A DNA stretch of 64,000 bases from Mesorhizobium sp. M1D.F.Ca.ET.043.01.1.1 (GCF_003952385.1 NZ_CP034444.1:2976001-3040000), one strand, 5' to 3'. Numbered from the stretch's first letter, positions 45,465 through 54,482 are shown. Numbers and translations are program-made. Notes: generated by a model from the letters alone, not told the origin.

Positions 45465-46000
45465 TTTTGGTACTCCAGTATCTTTTTTCCGTCCGTGTGG
45501 CGGCGTGTCTTGGGAAATGGAATCGCGTCGTTCGGACTGCTCCGATGTGGGTAAGCCGGCGGCCGGATTCCAATCACGAAGTTGTTCCGGCTGGACCATG
45601 ATTCCACCCCTTGAAATTGTAATAAGCACGCCTAACAACCATTTTTTTCGATGTTGAATCAATACTTTGCCTGACAATGCCGCTTGGCTCACCAAGTGTA
45701 TCGGAGCGCCAATGTTCACCCCGTCCTGCACGCACCGTCAACAGAAACGAACCGTTCGGTTCGATTTTAGAATCTCCTAATAGTCACTTTTCGATACCGT
45801 TAACCGTTTGGGGACCGATCGAGACCTGATTCGGAGGCATTGCCGGCCGCCGGCCGAAGCCGGACCGCGAAGCGGAATTGGGCGCTTTCGGGCGGCCGCC
45901 GACATTCGATCGGCGGTATCGAAGCCCGTGCCCGGCAATCGAGCAGCAAGCGGGCCGAGCCGCGTTGAATCCCGGCTATGCCCCTTCCCGTGGAGTTGCT
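45465..46000. other. Intergenic stretch of 536 bases
   Basis: No credible gene. The first 350 bases are AT-richer than the surroundings. It contains the palindrome at 45748-45763. Frames at 45777-46004 and 45808-46029 lack ribosome sites and normal composition. Confidence 0.55.
45748..45763. promoter_or_regulatory. TetR-type palindrome without an adjacent regulator
   Basis: CGAACCGTTCGGTTCG is a perfect 7-2-7 palindrome, similar in form to operators of TetR-family repressors. It lies 284 bases upstream of the DUF680 paralogue. No TetR gene is in the window. Confidence 0.4.
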
Positions 46001-46747
46001 TCAAACCCCGTAGCGCTCGGTGCGAATGAACCCTGCCGGAACGCCCGCTTCGATCAGGGCTTCAGCGGCGGCCGACACGAACGCGTTCGAGCCGCAGACG
46101 AAGGCGAGCCGGGGCGCCTTGGGCAGCCGCTCCATCGCCTGCATCATCATCCGGGCATCGACGCGCCGGGAATAATCGGAAGCGCGCCGGGCCTGCTCGC
46201 GCGTCAGCGTCAGCGCCAGATCGAAGCCGTCGCGGCGGTCGTCGAGGCCGATCAGCTCGTCGCGGAAGATGACCTCGTCCCAGACCCGCGCCGAGAACAC
46301 CAGCGCGATCGGCGCGGCCGATTTTTGCAAGGCGCGGTGGCGCACCATCGCCATCAGCGGCACGACGCCGGAGCCGCCGCCGACCAGGAGGATCGGCCCG
46401 CCGTCGCTCGCCTCCCAGATGAAGTGGCCGCCGAGCGGGCCGCGCAGTTCGATCTCGTCACCAATCTCCGCAACATCGTGGAAGAACGGCGAAACCTCGC
46501 CATCGTCGAGCCGCTCGATCGCCAGTTCGATGCCAGCGCCTGCCTCCGGCGCCGAGGCGATGGAATAGGAACGGCGCGCCTGATAGCCGTCCGGCGCCGT
46601 CAGCCTGACGTCGACATGCTGCCCGGCCAGATGGGTGAACGGGCGCGACGGCTGGAACCAGAAGCTGGTGACGCGCGGCGTGCGCTTTTCGATGCGGGTG
46701 ATCGTGGCCATCTGCCAGGGCGACTGCGGCTGCGGTTCGGCGCTCAT
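46001..46747 (-). CDS. FAD-dependent ferredoxin-reductase-like oxidoreductase
   Basis: A 248-residue flavoprotein of the ferredoxin-NADP+ reductase superfamily. The FAD site is RRSYSIASAP, the NAD(P) site begins LLVGGGSGVVPLMAM, and CGSNAFVSAAAEAL precedes the C-terminal ERYGV. There is no iron-sulfur or heme domain. It begins 25 bases after the molybdoenzyme gene, same strand, so it may supply or take electrons for that enzyme; this is inference from position. Confidence 0.88.
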   Translation of the reverse strand: MSAEPQPQSPWQMATITRIEKRTPRVTSFWFQPSRPFTHLAGQHVDVRLTAPDGYQARRSYSIASAPEAGAGIELAIERLDDGEVSPFFHDVAEIGDEIELRGPLGGHFIWEASDGGPILLVGGGSGVVPLMAMVRHRALQKSAAPIALVFSARVWDEVIFRDELIGLDDRRDGFDLALTLTREQARRASDYSRRVDARMMMQAMERLPKAPRLAFVCGSNAFVSAAAEALIEAGVPAGFIRTERYGV

Positions 46748-46771
46748 GTATCGCCACTCGCGGATCGCCGC

Positions 46772-47383
46772 TTACGGATCACTTGAATAGCGCTGCTCGC
46801 GCCACGGGTCGCCATACATGTGATAACCGCGCAGTTCCCAGAACCCCGGCTCGTCGCGTTCGGTGAACTGCAGACCGTTCACCCATTTGGCCGATTTCCA
46901 GAAGTAGAGATGCGGCACCAGAAGCCGCGCCGGTCCGCCGTGGTCGAGGGTGATCGGCTTGCCCTCGTAAAGCAGCGCCACCATCGCCTTGCCGGTGACG
47001 AGGTCCTTGGTCGGCACATTGGTCGAATAGCCGTCGAAGGAATGCGCCAGGGTGAATCCGCTCGGCGGCTCGATGCCGGCGTCCGCCAGGATGTCGTCGA
47101 TCAGCACGCCCTGCCAGGGCGTGTTGAACTTGGTCCAGGCGGTCACGCAATGGATGTCGCGGGTCATCTTGTTCTGTGGCAGGGCGTTGAACTCGGCCCA
47201 GCTCCATTTCTTGATCGGCCGCGGTCCGTGCTTGAGCGTGAAGGACCAGTCCTCGGTGCGCACGCGCGGCGTCGGCCCCGCCGAGAGAACCGGAAAACCC
47301 TGTTCCAGATATTGTCCCGGCGGGATGCGCTCATCCGTATCGGAAGGAGGACGCCGTCCGGAAAAGAAGCCGCGGGTGACCAT
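46772..47383 (-). CDS. Sulfite-oxidase-like molybdopterin protein, cytosolic
   Basis: A 203-residue protein with the sulfite oxidase molybdopterin fold only. The molybdenum-ligand cysteine is C79 in RDIHCVTAWTKF; HGGPARLLVPHLYFWKSAKW is the other conserved region. There is no twin-arginine signal, heme domain or dimerisation domain, so unlike MsrP/YedY it is probably cytosolic. ATG 47383 has AGGAGG seven bases upstream, which excludes the frame to 47590. It is paired with the flavin reductase gene. Substrate unknown. Confidence 0.87.
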   Translation of the reverse strand: MVTRGFFSGRRPPSDTDERIPPGQYLEQGFPVLSAGPTPRVRTEDWSFTLKHGPRPIKKWSWAEFNALPQNKMTRDIHCVTAWTKFNTPWQGVLIDDILADAGIEPPSGFTLAHSFDGYSTNVPTKDLVTGKAMVALLYEGKPITLDHGGPARLLVPHLYFWKSAKWVNGLQFTERDEPGFWELRGYHMYGDPWREQRYSSDP

Positions 47384-47470
47384 CGAGACGCCTCCTGTGA
47401 CCAGGCCGCCTGCCGGTCCGCGGCAGTGTTCTCGAAGATACTCTTGCGGGCAACCTAAATCTTGCGGGCA

Positions 47471-47496
47471 GAGCCTGCCGGCATGCCGGCAGGCTC
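47471..47496. repeat. Perfect 26-base palindrome
   Basis: GAGCCTGCCGGC at 47471-47482, AT, then GCCGGCAGGCTC to 47496. It lies between the molybdoenzyme promoter region and the dispersed repeat. No T run follows on either strand, so it is not a canonical terminator. Confidence 0.75.
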
Positions 47497-47500
47497 CATG

Positions 47501-47603
47501 GAGCAATTCCAGGAAAAATGTGTGACGGTTTTCCGTCCGGAATTGCGTAAAAACAAAGAGATAGAGCGGTTCGGCGTTTCCGTGAAACACTGAACCGCTC
47601 TAG
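47501..47603 (+). repeat. Dispersed ~105-base repeat, copy 2
   Basis: Aligns end to end with the reverse complement of 30762-30867. It sits just downstream of the DegP-type gene stop and may serve as its transcript end. Confidence 0.85.
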
Positions 47604-47609
47604 AAGTTT

Positions 47610-49154
47610 TCAGCCGGCGGCGAAGGGCACGGCTACGAATATCTGCGCGTCGCCGCGATCGACCAGCAAAAGCACCGACTTCCTGCCGGACTTGCCGGCT
47701 TCGGCGATCGCTTGGTTGGCCTGCCTTGCGCTCTTCACCGGCGTGCGGTCGACGGCAACGATCACATCGCCGGGCTCGATGCCGGCGGCGGAGGCCGCCT
47801 TGTCCGGGTTCACCCGCTCGACCACGGCGCCGCGCTGGTTGTCGGCCAGGTTGAGCTGCTCGCGGATGTCGGGCGTGAGGTCGGTCAGGCCAAGGCCAAG
47901 CGACGGCACGCGCAGGCCCTCGCCGGTCGATGGCTTGCCGCCTTCGTCATTCGACGCGGTCTTCTGGTCGTCGGTGTTGCGGCCGACATCTGCCGAAATC
48001 TGCATCGCCTTGCCGTTGCGCCAGACATCCAGCGTCTCCTTGTTGCCGGGCGAGACGTCGGCGACGGCGCGCGACAGGTCCTTCGGATCCTTGATCTCCT
48101 GGCCGGCGAAGCCGGTGATGACATCGCCGGTCTCGATGCCGGCCTTGGCCGCCGGCGACCCGTCGGTGACCTGGGCGACCAGCGCGCCGCCCGGATGATC
48201 GAGCCCTATCGCACTGGCGACATCCTGCGTCACCGGCTGAATCTGCACGCCGAGATAGCCGTATTCGATATCGCCGCCCTTCATCAGCTTGGCGACGACC
48301 TTCTGCGCCTGGTTCGACGGGATGGCGAAGCCGACGCCGACGCTGCCGCCGTTGGGCGAATAGATCGCGGTGTCGATGCCCACGACATTGCCGCTGACGT
48401 CGACCAGCGGGCCGCCGGAATTGCCGTGGTTGATCGGCGCGTCGATCTGGATGAAGTCGTCGAACGGCCCGCTGTGCAGGTCGCGGCCGCGCGCCGAGAC
48501 GATACCGGCGGTGACCGTGGTGCCGATGCCGAACGGGTTGCCGATCGCCAGCACCTGGTCGCCGGTCATCAGTCTGTCGGAATCGCCCCATTTGACGGTG
48601 GGCAGCGGCTTGCTCGCCTTGACCTTGAGCACCGCCAGATCGTGCTTGGCGTCGTGGCCGACCAGCTTGGCGGGAAGCTCGGTGCCGTCGTCGAGCGTCA
48701 CCTTGATCGAGGTCGCGCCGTCGACGACGTGGTTGTTGGTGACGATTGTGCCGTCGGAACCGACGATGAAGCCGGAGCCCAATGCCTCCTGCCGCGGCGA
48801 CTGCTGCGGCGGCGTCTTCGGCATTGGCATACCCTGGTCGCCGAAGAACTGCTGGAAATACTGGTCGAAGGGCGAATTGCCGTCGAAGGGCGAGCCATCG
48901 CCCGTTGCGCCGGGCTGCGCCTTCATCACGGTCGTCACGGTGACGACAGCCGGCTTGGCGGTGGCGACCACGGGCGCGAACGAGCCGTTCGGGGCGGTGA
49001 TGCCGGCGACGGGCGTCTGGGTCGTCGCGACCACATTGCTCAGGCCGGCATTGCCGGTGTTCTGCGCGAAGGAAACAACGGCGGGAGAGATGATCAGCGC
49101 AGCGCCCAACAGGGCGGCGACGCGATGTCTGCGAAGAATGCTCAAGGGTGACAT
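47610..49154 (-). CDS. DegP/DegQ-type periplasmic serine protease
   Basis: About 514 residues of the HtrA family. A signal peptide ends near FAQ at residue 31. The triad is H142 (TNNHVVDG), D172 (KHDLAVLKV) and S246 (HGNSGGPLV). A glutamine/proline-rich LA-loop region precedes the protease core. Two PDZ domains follow (GYLGVQIQPV near 330; SLGLGLTDLTPDIR near 430). Role: periplasmic protein quality control. The start ATG 49154 gives a clean signal peptide, whereas the frame to 49280 would not. Confidence 0.93.
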   Translation of the reverse strand: MSPLSILRRHRVAALLGAALIISPAVVSFAQNTGNAGLSNVVATTQTPVAGITAPNGSFAPVVATAKPAVVTVTTVMKAQPGATGDGSPFDGNSPFDQYFQQFFGDQGMPMPKTPPQQSPRQEALGSGFIVGSDGTIVTNNHVVDGATSIKVTLDDGTELPAKLVGHDAKHDLAVLKVKASKPLPTVKWGDSDRLMTGDQVLAIGNPFGIGTTVTAGIVSARGRDLHSGPFDDFIQIDAPINHGNSGGPLVDVSGNVVGIDTAIYSPNGGSVGVGFAIPSNQAQKVVAKLMKGGDIEYGYLGVQIQPVTQDVASAIGLDHPGGALVAQVTDGSPAAKAGIETGDVITGFAGQEIKDPKDLSRAVADVSPGNKETLDVWRNGKAMQISADVGRNTDDQKTASNDEGGKPSTGEGLRVPSLGLGLTDLTPDIREQLNLADNQRGAVVERVNPDKAASAAGIEPGDVIVAVDRTPVKSARQANQAIAEAGKSGRKSVLLLVDRGDAQIFVAVPFAAG

Positions 49155-49340
49155 GGTCGTTTCTGTCCGGGCGAGAGTTGATCCGGCGCCGCGGGTTCTC
49201 AAGGGGCGCGCCCGTCGGCGTGTCGACGACCGGCATTGCCTGTCTCGCCATGCATGGCAGCCGGCCGAATCGACAGCCACGCATTTAGGGCGTCGAATGG
49301 CCCGAATTAGGGTTTTGGCACGACCTTACGAAGATTTAAT

Positions 49341-50087
49341 TCAGAGAGCGCTCACGAACCGCTCTCTTCGGCGCAGGTAGGCGGAGGCGATCTCACGCAT
49401 GCGTACGCCGTTGAAACTCGGGCCATGGCCGCCATGGCCGATGCGTATCGGCAGGTCGAGCAGCCGCTGCATGGTGCGGCAATAGGCAGCACGGTCCGAA
49501 TCCGGCAGATCGTCGATCAGCATGCCGTCATAGATGGCGTCGCCGGCGAAGAACAGGCCGTCGGCCTCATCGAAAAGCGCGATCGAATCGGGCGAATGTC
49601 CCGGCAGATGCAGCACGCGGAATTTCCGGTCGCCGAGATCGACGACATCGCCTTCGTCGAGCATTCGCGTCAGCGGCGCCGATGGGATCCGATAGTCGGC
49701 AGCGTTCCAGCCGGGCGCCGGCAATTTGGACACCGCGCCGTCGAGATTGTGGAACATGTAGGCGTAGGTGACCGTATCATCCATGCCGTCGAACTGCGCC
49801 GCGCTGGCCTTCGGCCCCATGCGCAGCGGGAATTCGTGCAGCGAACCGACATGGTCGAGATGGATATGCGTGGCGACGACGATGAGCGGCTTGCCGGCCG
49901 GCGTGCCGATCTCGGGCGCCAGCGGACGGATGCCCATGCCGGTGTCGACCAGCAGGTCGGCGTCGCGGCCCTTGAGATGCCAGATGTTGGCCCGCACGAA
50001 ATCATGCACGAACGGCTCGGTCAGCATCGTCGTCCCGGCATCGACGATAGCCTTGCCGAACCAGTCGCCTACCACGAGGTCGCCCAT
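49341..50087 (-). CDS. Metallo-beta-lactamase-fold hydrolase
   Basis: A 248-residue metallo-beta-lactamase-superfamily protein. The zinc motif is THIHLDHVG (H74, H76, D78, H79); later ligands appear in HLPGHSPDS and FFAGDAIYD and in GHGGHGPS. Substrate unknown; the family includes glyoxalase II-like thioesterases and lactonases. Its first base is also the last base of the phosphofructokinase gene, so the two are translated from one message. Confidence 0.9.
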   Translation of the reverse strand: MGDLVVGDWFGKAIVDAGTTMLTEPFVHDFVRANIWHLKGRDADLLVDTGMGIRPLAPEIGTPAGKPLIVVATHIHLDHVGSLHEFPLRMGPKASAAQFDGMDDTVTYAYMFHNLDGAVSKLPAPGWNAADYRIPSAPLTRMLDEGDVVDLGDRKFRVLHLPGHSPDSIALFDEADGLFFAGDAIYDGMLIDDLPDSDRAAYCRTMQRLLDLPIRIGHGGHGPSFNGVRMREIASAYLRRRERFVSAL

Positions 50088-51253
50088 CAGACGAAGGGCT
50101 TCCCGACCTTGTATTTCTCCGGCACCAGGCGCTTCAGATAGGCCATGCCGGCCTCGGAGAGCTGGTTGACATCCGGTTTCATGAAATCGTCCGGCATGTG
50201 GCGCGTCTTGCCTGCCACGGCCTTCAGCGGCACCTTCTTCAGCACGGTCTTGGCGCCGTCATATTGCAGCGCGACCGACCCGCCGCCCTCGTCGGCGACG
50301 GCAACCGCGAATGCGCCGGCGTCGAAGGCCTCTCTGGCGTCGACAGCGCTGATCGCGCCGACATAGCCGCGCGGCATGTAGCCCAGCGCATCGACGCGCG
50401 CACGCTTGCCCGGCAAGCCCTCGGCCAGCGCGCGTTCGAGCGCCGCCGGCAGGTCGCTGCCCGACAATTTGACGTTGCCGTGCTGGTCGCGCTCGAGCTT
50501 TTCCGGCGGCACCAGGCTTTCGACCAGCGCCTTGCCGTCGGCGGTGCTGACGCCCTCGGAAACGGCGACGATGCAGCGTTTGTGGCGGTCGAGCGTCTTG
50601 CGCACGTCGTCGACGAAGCGCTCGGCGGAAAAGGCGCGCTCCGGCACATAGACGAGATGCGGGCCGCTGTCCGGGTCGAGCTGCCAGGCAGCGGCGGCGG
50701 CGGTCAGGAAGCCGGCATGCCGGCCCATGACGATGCCGACATAGATGCCGGGCAGCGCGCGGAAATCGAGATCGACGGAGAGGAAGGCGCCGGCGACGAA
50801 TTCGGCGGCCGAGATGAAGCCCGGCGTGTGATCGTTCTCCTCGAGGTCGTTGTCGATGGTCTTCGGCGCGTGCACGAAGGCCATAGAGCCACCCGCGGCA
50901 TCGGTCAGGATCTGCTGGGTGCCCGAGGTGTCGTTGCCGCCGATATAGATGAAGGCATCGGCGCCGGCTTTCTTCAGGCCGTTGAGGATGACCTCGCAAT
51001 AGGCGGCGTCAGGCTTGTCGCGGGTGGAGCCGAGAGCTGCGCTCGGCGTGCCGGCGATCAGCCGCAGTTGGTCCTCGGGGATGGCGGAGAGGTCGACATA
51101 GTTGCCGTCGCGGATGCCGCGCACGCCATGGATCGAGCCCAGCACCTTGGCGCCGGGATGGCGCTTGCGAATCTCCAGCGTGGCGCCGACGACCGTCTGG
51201 TTGATGACGGCGGTCGGGCCGCCGCCCTGCGCGATGACGAAGGTTCCAGCCAT
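50087..51253 (-). CDS. 6-phosphofructokinase, pyrophosphate-dependent type
   Basis: A 388-residue phosphofructokinase. GGGPTAVINQTVVGA is the N-terminal phosphate loop. GGNDTSGTQ carries D where ATP enzymes have G, and PKTIDND carries the lysine typical of PPi-using enzymes (ATP enzymes have PGTIDND), so PPi is the likely donor. MGRHAGFLTA and the late MPRGYVGAIS fit the family. The N in GGND replaces the usual first D of GGDD. Many rhizobia lack ATP-dependent Pfk, so this could allow reversible glycolysis. Confidence 0.9.
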   Translation of the reverse strand: MAGTFVIAQGGGPTAVINQTVVGATLEIRKRHPGAKVLGSIHGVRGIRDGNYVDLSAIPEDQLRLIAGTPSAALGSTRDKPDAAYCEVILNGLKKAGADAFIYIGGNDTSGTQQILTDAAGGSMAFVHAPKTIDNDLEENDHTPGFISAAEFVAGAFLSVDLDFRALPGIYVGIVMGRHAGFLTAAAAAWQLDPDSGPHLVYVPERAFSAERFVDDVRKTLDRHKRCIVAVSEGVSTADGKALVESLVPPEKLERDQHGNVKLSGSDLPAALERALAEGLPGKRARVDALGYMPRGYVGAISAVDAREAFDAGAFAVAVADEGGGSVALQYDGAKTVLKKVPLKAVAGKTRHMPDDFMKPDVNQLSEAGMAYLKRLVPEKYKVGKPFV

Positions 51254-51340
51254 GCTTTTTGTCTCCCGAGGCGAAGGTTTTCAGGGCACCTTCGCCTGTC
51301 TTGCGGCATCGCGCAACGGAAGAGTGGGCTGACGAAGCGA

Positions 51341-52111
51341 TCAGACGACGACGACCGGGTTCTTCTTCGAAACGCGGCTGTAGAGGTCGATGATGTCCTG
51401 GTTGATCAGGCGCACGCAGCCCGACGACATCGCCTGGCCAATGCTCCACCATTCCGGCGAGCCGTGGATGCGGTAACCGGTGTCCTTGCCGTTCTGGTAG
51501 ATGTAGAGCGCCCGCGCTCCCAGCGGATTGGTCAGGCCGCCGGGCTGGCCGCCCTGCCATTTCACCAGTTCCGGCTTGCGCTTGACCATCTCAGGCGGCG
51601 GCGTCCAGACCGGCCATTCGCGGCCGTACTGGATGTTGGCGCGGCCCGACCAGCGGAAGCCGTCCTTGCCGATGCCGACGCCGTAGCGGATGGCGTCGCC
51701 GCCAGGCTGGACCAGATAGAGCATGCGTTCCTGCAGATGGACGACGATGGTGCCGGGCGCCTCGCCGGTCTTGTCGACGACGATCTGGCGGCGGAATTCC
51801 GGCTTGACCTTCTGCCACGGCACCGCCGGCACGTTGAAGCCGCCGTCGGTCAACGAGGCATACATGACGTCGGGACCGGTGATGTTCTTGTCGACGCTGA
51901 TCGCCGGACGCATGGGCGGCACGGACCCGGTGACGGTGTTGTCGAGCTGCATTTGCGGCAGGTCGAGCGTCTCGGTGGTGCTGCAGCCGGCCATGCCGAG
52001 CAGCGCCATGGCGCCCATGCCGGAAAGCACGGCGCGGCGCGAGAGCGGAATTTCGGTTTCGACGGTTTCGCCGTTCGAAGGCGGCGTCAGACTTTGCGGC
52101 AACTCGCGCAT
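51341..52111 (-). CDS. L,D-transpeptidase (YkuD) with lipoprotein-like signal
   Basis: About 256 residues. The N-terminus has SRRAVLSGMGAMALLGMAGC, a twin-arginine-like signal ending in a lipobox (LGMAGC). The YkuD domain covers the C-terminal 160 residues, with IHGSPEWWSIGQAMSSGCVR holding the active-site histidine and cysteine. These enzymes crosslink peptidoglycan or anchor proteins to it. I start at ATG 52111; an in-frame ATG at 52165 would place 18 more residues before the signal. Confidence 0.9.
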   Translation of the reverse strand: MRELPQSLTPPSNGETVETEIPLSRRAVLSGMGAMALLGMAGCSTTETLDLPQMQLDNTVTGSVPPMRPAISVDKNITGPDVMYASLTDGGFNVPAVPWQKVKPEFRRQIVVDKTGEAPGTIVVHLQERMLYLVQPGGDAIRYGVGIGKDGFRWSGRANIQYGREWPVWTPPPEMVKRKPELVKWQGGQPGGLTNPLGARALYIYQNGKDTGYRIHGSPEWWSIGQAMSSGCVRLINQDIIDLYSRVSKKNPVVVV

Positions 52112-52342
52112 ACACCAAACCCTACACTGTCGGCGGGAAGCACGGTCCGGCCGAATGGCGGGCATTTTCGCGAGTCATGGTTGAAAAAGCGTGAAAGGGC
52201 GCGAACCGGGCTTAACCCTAACTGCCCGTTACTTCGCCGGAGGAGCTAGGCGAAGTCGGCGCTGAAGATTTTCAGCCCACCCTCTTTACAATCGCGACGA
52301 CCCCGGGATTTATCCTGTTCTTTGCGCTCAAGGAGTAAGGAA

Positions 52343-52966
52343 ATGTCCTTCGAAAACTGGGCTGCCTTTGCCGCCGCCTCCGCCATCCTGCTCGTCATTC
52401 CGGGCCCGACGATCCTGCTGGTCGTCTCCTATGCGCTTGGCCAGGGCTGGCGCACGGCGCTGCCGATGGCGGTCGGCGTCGCGCTCGGCGACTTCACCGC
52501 CATGACGCTGTCGATGCTGGGCATCGGCGCGCTGCTCGTGGCCTCGGCCACGGTGTTCACCGTCCTCAAGGTGATCGGCGCCGGCTATCTGGTCTATCTC
52601 GGCATAAAGCTGTTCCGCGCCGGCGGCGCGCTGAAGGCCGAGCCGCGCACCGACGCGGTGTCGGCGGCAAGGATGATGGCGCATGCGTGGCTGGTGACGG
52701 CGCTCAACCCCAAGAGCATCACCTTCTTCGTCGCCTTCCTGCCGCAGTTCCTCGACCGGCACGCCGATTTCTGGACGCAGATGCTGGTTTTCGAGACGAC
52801 CTTCCTGGCTTTGGCCTTCAGCAACGCCTTCGGCTATGCGTTGATCGCGTCCAGGGCACGCGCCATCGTGCGCAACCCGAAGGCGATCCGCATCTTCAAC
52901 CGCACCGGCGGCACATTGCTGGTCGGCGCCGGCATCGCCACGGTGGCGATTCGTTCGAGGAATTGA
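52343..52966 (+). CDS. LysE-family translocator
   Basis: A 207-residue inner-membrane exporter of the LysE/RhtB family with about six hydrophobic segments. The N-terminal signature is VIPGPTILLVVSYALGQGWR; later NPKSITFFVAFLPQF is typical. Substrates in the family are amino acids or homoserine lactones. ATG 52343 is preceded by AAGGAGTAAGGAA. Monocistronic by appearance. Confidence 0.9.
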   Translation: MSFENWAAFAAASAILLVIPGPTILLVVSYALGQGWRTALPMAVGVALGDFTAMTLSMLGIGALLVASATVFTVLKVIGAGYLVYLGIKLFRAGGALKAEPRTDAVSAARMMAHAWLVTALNPKSITFFVAFLPQFLDRHADFWTQMLVFETTFLALAFSNAFGYALIASRARAIVRNPKAIRIFNRTGGTLLVGAGIATVAIRSRN

Positions 52967-53074
52967 GGCAGAGACCGGTTCACCGCCGAGACCGCTCATG
53001 CCGGTTGGCGGCTCGGCGATCGATGTCCTAGGATCGTCTTCGACAGGCGAAGACGAGAACATCAAGGGCACCCA

Positions 53075-54400
53075 ATGGCGCTGAAGGACGCATTCGGCCT
53101 GACCTATTCGGGCGCGACCGATGCCGGGTTCTCGTCCTACGCCAGAGCCGTCCACGAGTTGCAGTGCTTCATCGGAGACCCTGTCGGCTCGGTCGACCGG
53201 GCAATCGCCGACGATCCCGGCTTCGTCATGGCGCATGTGTTCAAGGGCTATCTCTTTGCCCTTGCCACCGAGCGCGAGGCGACAGCCGTGGCCCGCGCGT
53301 GTCACGAAGCAGCGTTGCCGCTCGCGGCAACGGCCCGCGAGCAGGGGCATGTCGCGGCGCTCGGCCATCTCGCCGCGGGCCGTTGGCACGACGCCGCGCA
53401 TCTGCTTGAGGATATCGCAATCGACAGTCCGCTCGACGCGCTGGCGCTGCAGGTCGGGCATCAGATCGACTTCTTCACCGGCAATGCCCGCATGCTGCGC
53501 GACCGCATCGGCCGGGCGCTGCCGGCGTGGCAGAAGGGCATGCCGGGCTATCACGCCATCCTCGGCATGCAGGCCTTCGGGCTGGAAGAAATGGGCGACT
53601 ATGCGCGCGCCGAAAGCTTCGGCCGACAGGCGATCGCGATCGAGCCGCGCGACGGCTGGGCGCAGCACGCCGTCGCGCATGTCATGGAAATGCAGAGCCG
53701 GCAAAGAGACGGCATCGCCTGGATGCGCGCCAACCCTGAAACCTGGACCAGGGACAGCTTCCTCAAGATCCACAATTGGTGGCATCTGGCGCTGTTCCAC
53801 TACGATCTCGGCGAGCTGGACGAGGTGCTCAACCTCTATGACGGACCGATCTACGGCGACCGCTCGACGCTGGCGCTCAACATGGTCGATGCTTCTGCCG
53901 TGCTGTGGCGTCTCAATCTCGGCGGCATCGATGTCGGTGACCGCTGGGCAGCACTTGCCGCGAACTGGATGCCGAAGGCCGCCGCCGGCAACTACGCCTT
54001 CAACGACGCGCATGCGATGATGGCCTTTGTCGGCGCCGGGCTGGAGGGCCCGGCGCAGACCTTGCTCGAAGCGCAGCGCGAAGCGATGCGCGGGCATGAC
54101 GACAACGCCGCCTTCACACGCGATGTCGGCCATCCGCTGACACTTGCCATCAAGGCGTTCGGCGAGGGCAACGACACCGAAACCGTGCGCCTGATCAGGC
54201 CGATCCGGTCGATTGCCCACCGTTTTGGCGGCAGCCATGCGCAGCGCGACGTGATCGACCTGACGCTGATCGAAGCCACGCTCCGCGCCGGCGATGGCGC
54301 GCTGGCGCGGGCGTTGACCGCCGAGCGCCGGCTGGCGCGGCCGGACAGCCCGTTGTCGGCGCTGTTCTCGCGACGCGCTGCCGATTTGTCAGAGAATTGA
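53075..54400 (+). CDS. TTC38-like tetratricopeptide repeat protein
   Basis: A 441-residue helical-repeat protein resembling the TTC38 family. Family-like segments are DPGFVMAHVFKGYLFAL, ALQVGHQIDFFTGN, PGYHAILGMQAFGLEEMGDY, the HAVAHVMEMQSR stretch and NWWHLALFHYDLGELDE. There is no signal peptide or catalytic motif. Function of bacterial members is unknown. Short gap to the preceding LysE gene; xylB follows 82 bases later, separated by a promoter-like region. Confidence 0.85.
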   Translation: MALKDAFGLTYSGATDAGFSSYARAVHELQCFIGDPVGSVDRAIADDPGFVMAHVFKGYLFALATEREATAVARACHEAALPLAATAREQGHVAALGHLAAGRWHDAAHLLEDIAIDSPLDALALQVGHQIDFFTGNARMLRDRIGRALPAWQKGMPGYHAILGMQAFGLEEMGDYARAESFGRQAIAIEPRDGWAQHAVAHVMEMQSRQRDGIAWMRANPETWTRDSFLKIHNWWHLALFHYDLGELDEVLNLYDGPIYGDRSTLALNMVDASAVLWRLNLGGIDVGDRWAALAANWMPKAAAGNYAFNDAHAMMAFVGAGLEGPAQTLLEAQREAMRGHDDNAAFTRDVGHPLTLAIKAFGEGNDTETVRLIRPIRSIAHRFGGSHAQRDVIDLTLIEATLRAGDGALARALTAERRLARPDSPLSALFSRRAADLSEN

Positions 54401-54438
54401 CCCGAGGCGGAACTTGGCATAAGAACTGGCCATGCCAG

Positions 54439-54461
54439 ATTTTTTCGAGATCCGAAAAAAT
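54439..54461. promoter_or_regulatory. Inverted repeat upstream of xylB
   Basis: ATTTTTTCG (54439-54447) and CGAAAAAAT (54453-54461) are exact complements around a 5-base spacer, 22 bases before the xylB start. It could be an operator for a xylose regulator or the terminator of the preceding TPR gene; the A/T-only outer arms and short stem allow either. Confidence 0.5.
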
Positions 54462-54482
54462 TAATGGCAGTGGGAGGAAATC

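Noticed and set aside
45777..46029. Overlapping short frames on both strands
   Set aside because: No ribosome sites and arginine/proline-rich shadow composition; treated as intergenic.
52328..54238. A 636-codon minus-strand frame opposite the LysE and TPR genes
   Set aside because: Spans two unrelated plus-strand genes and has no recognisable domain.
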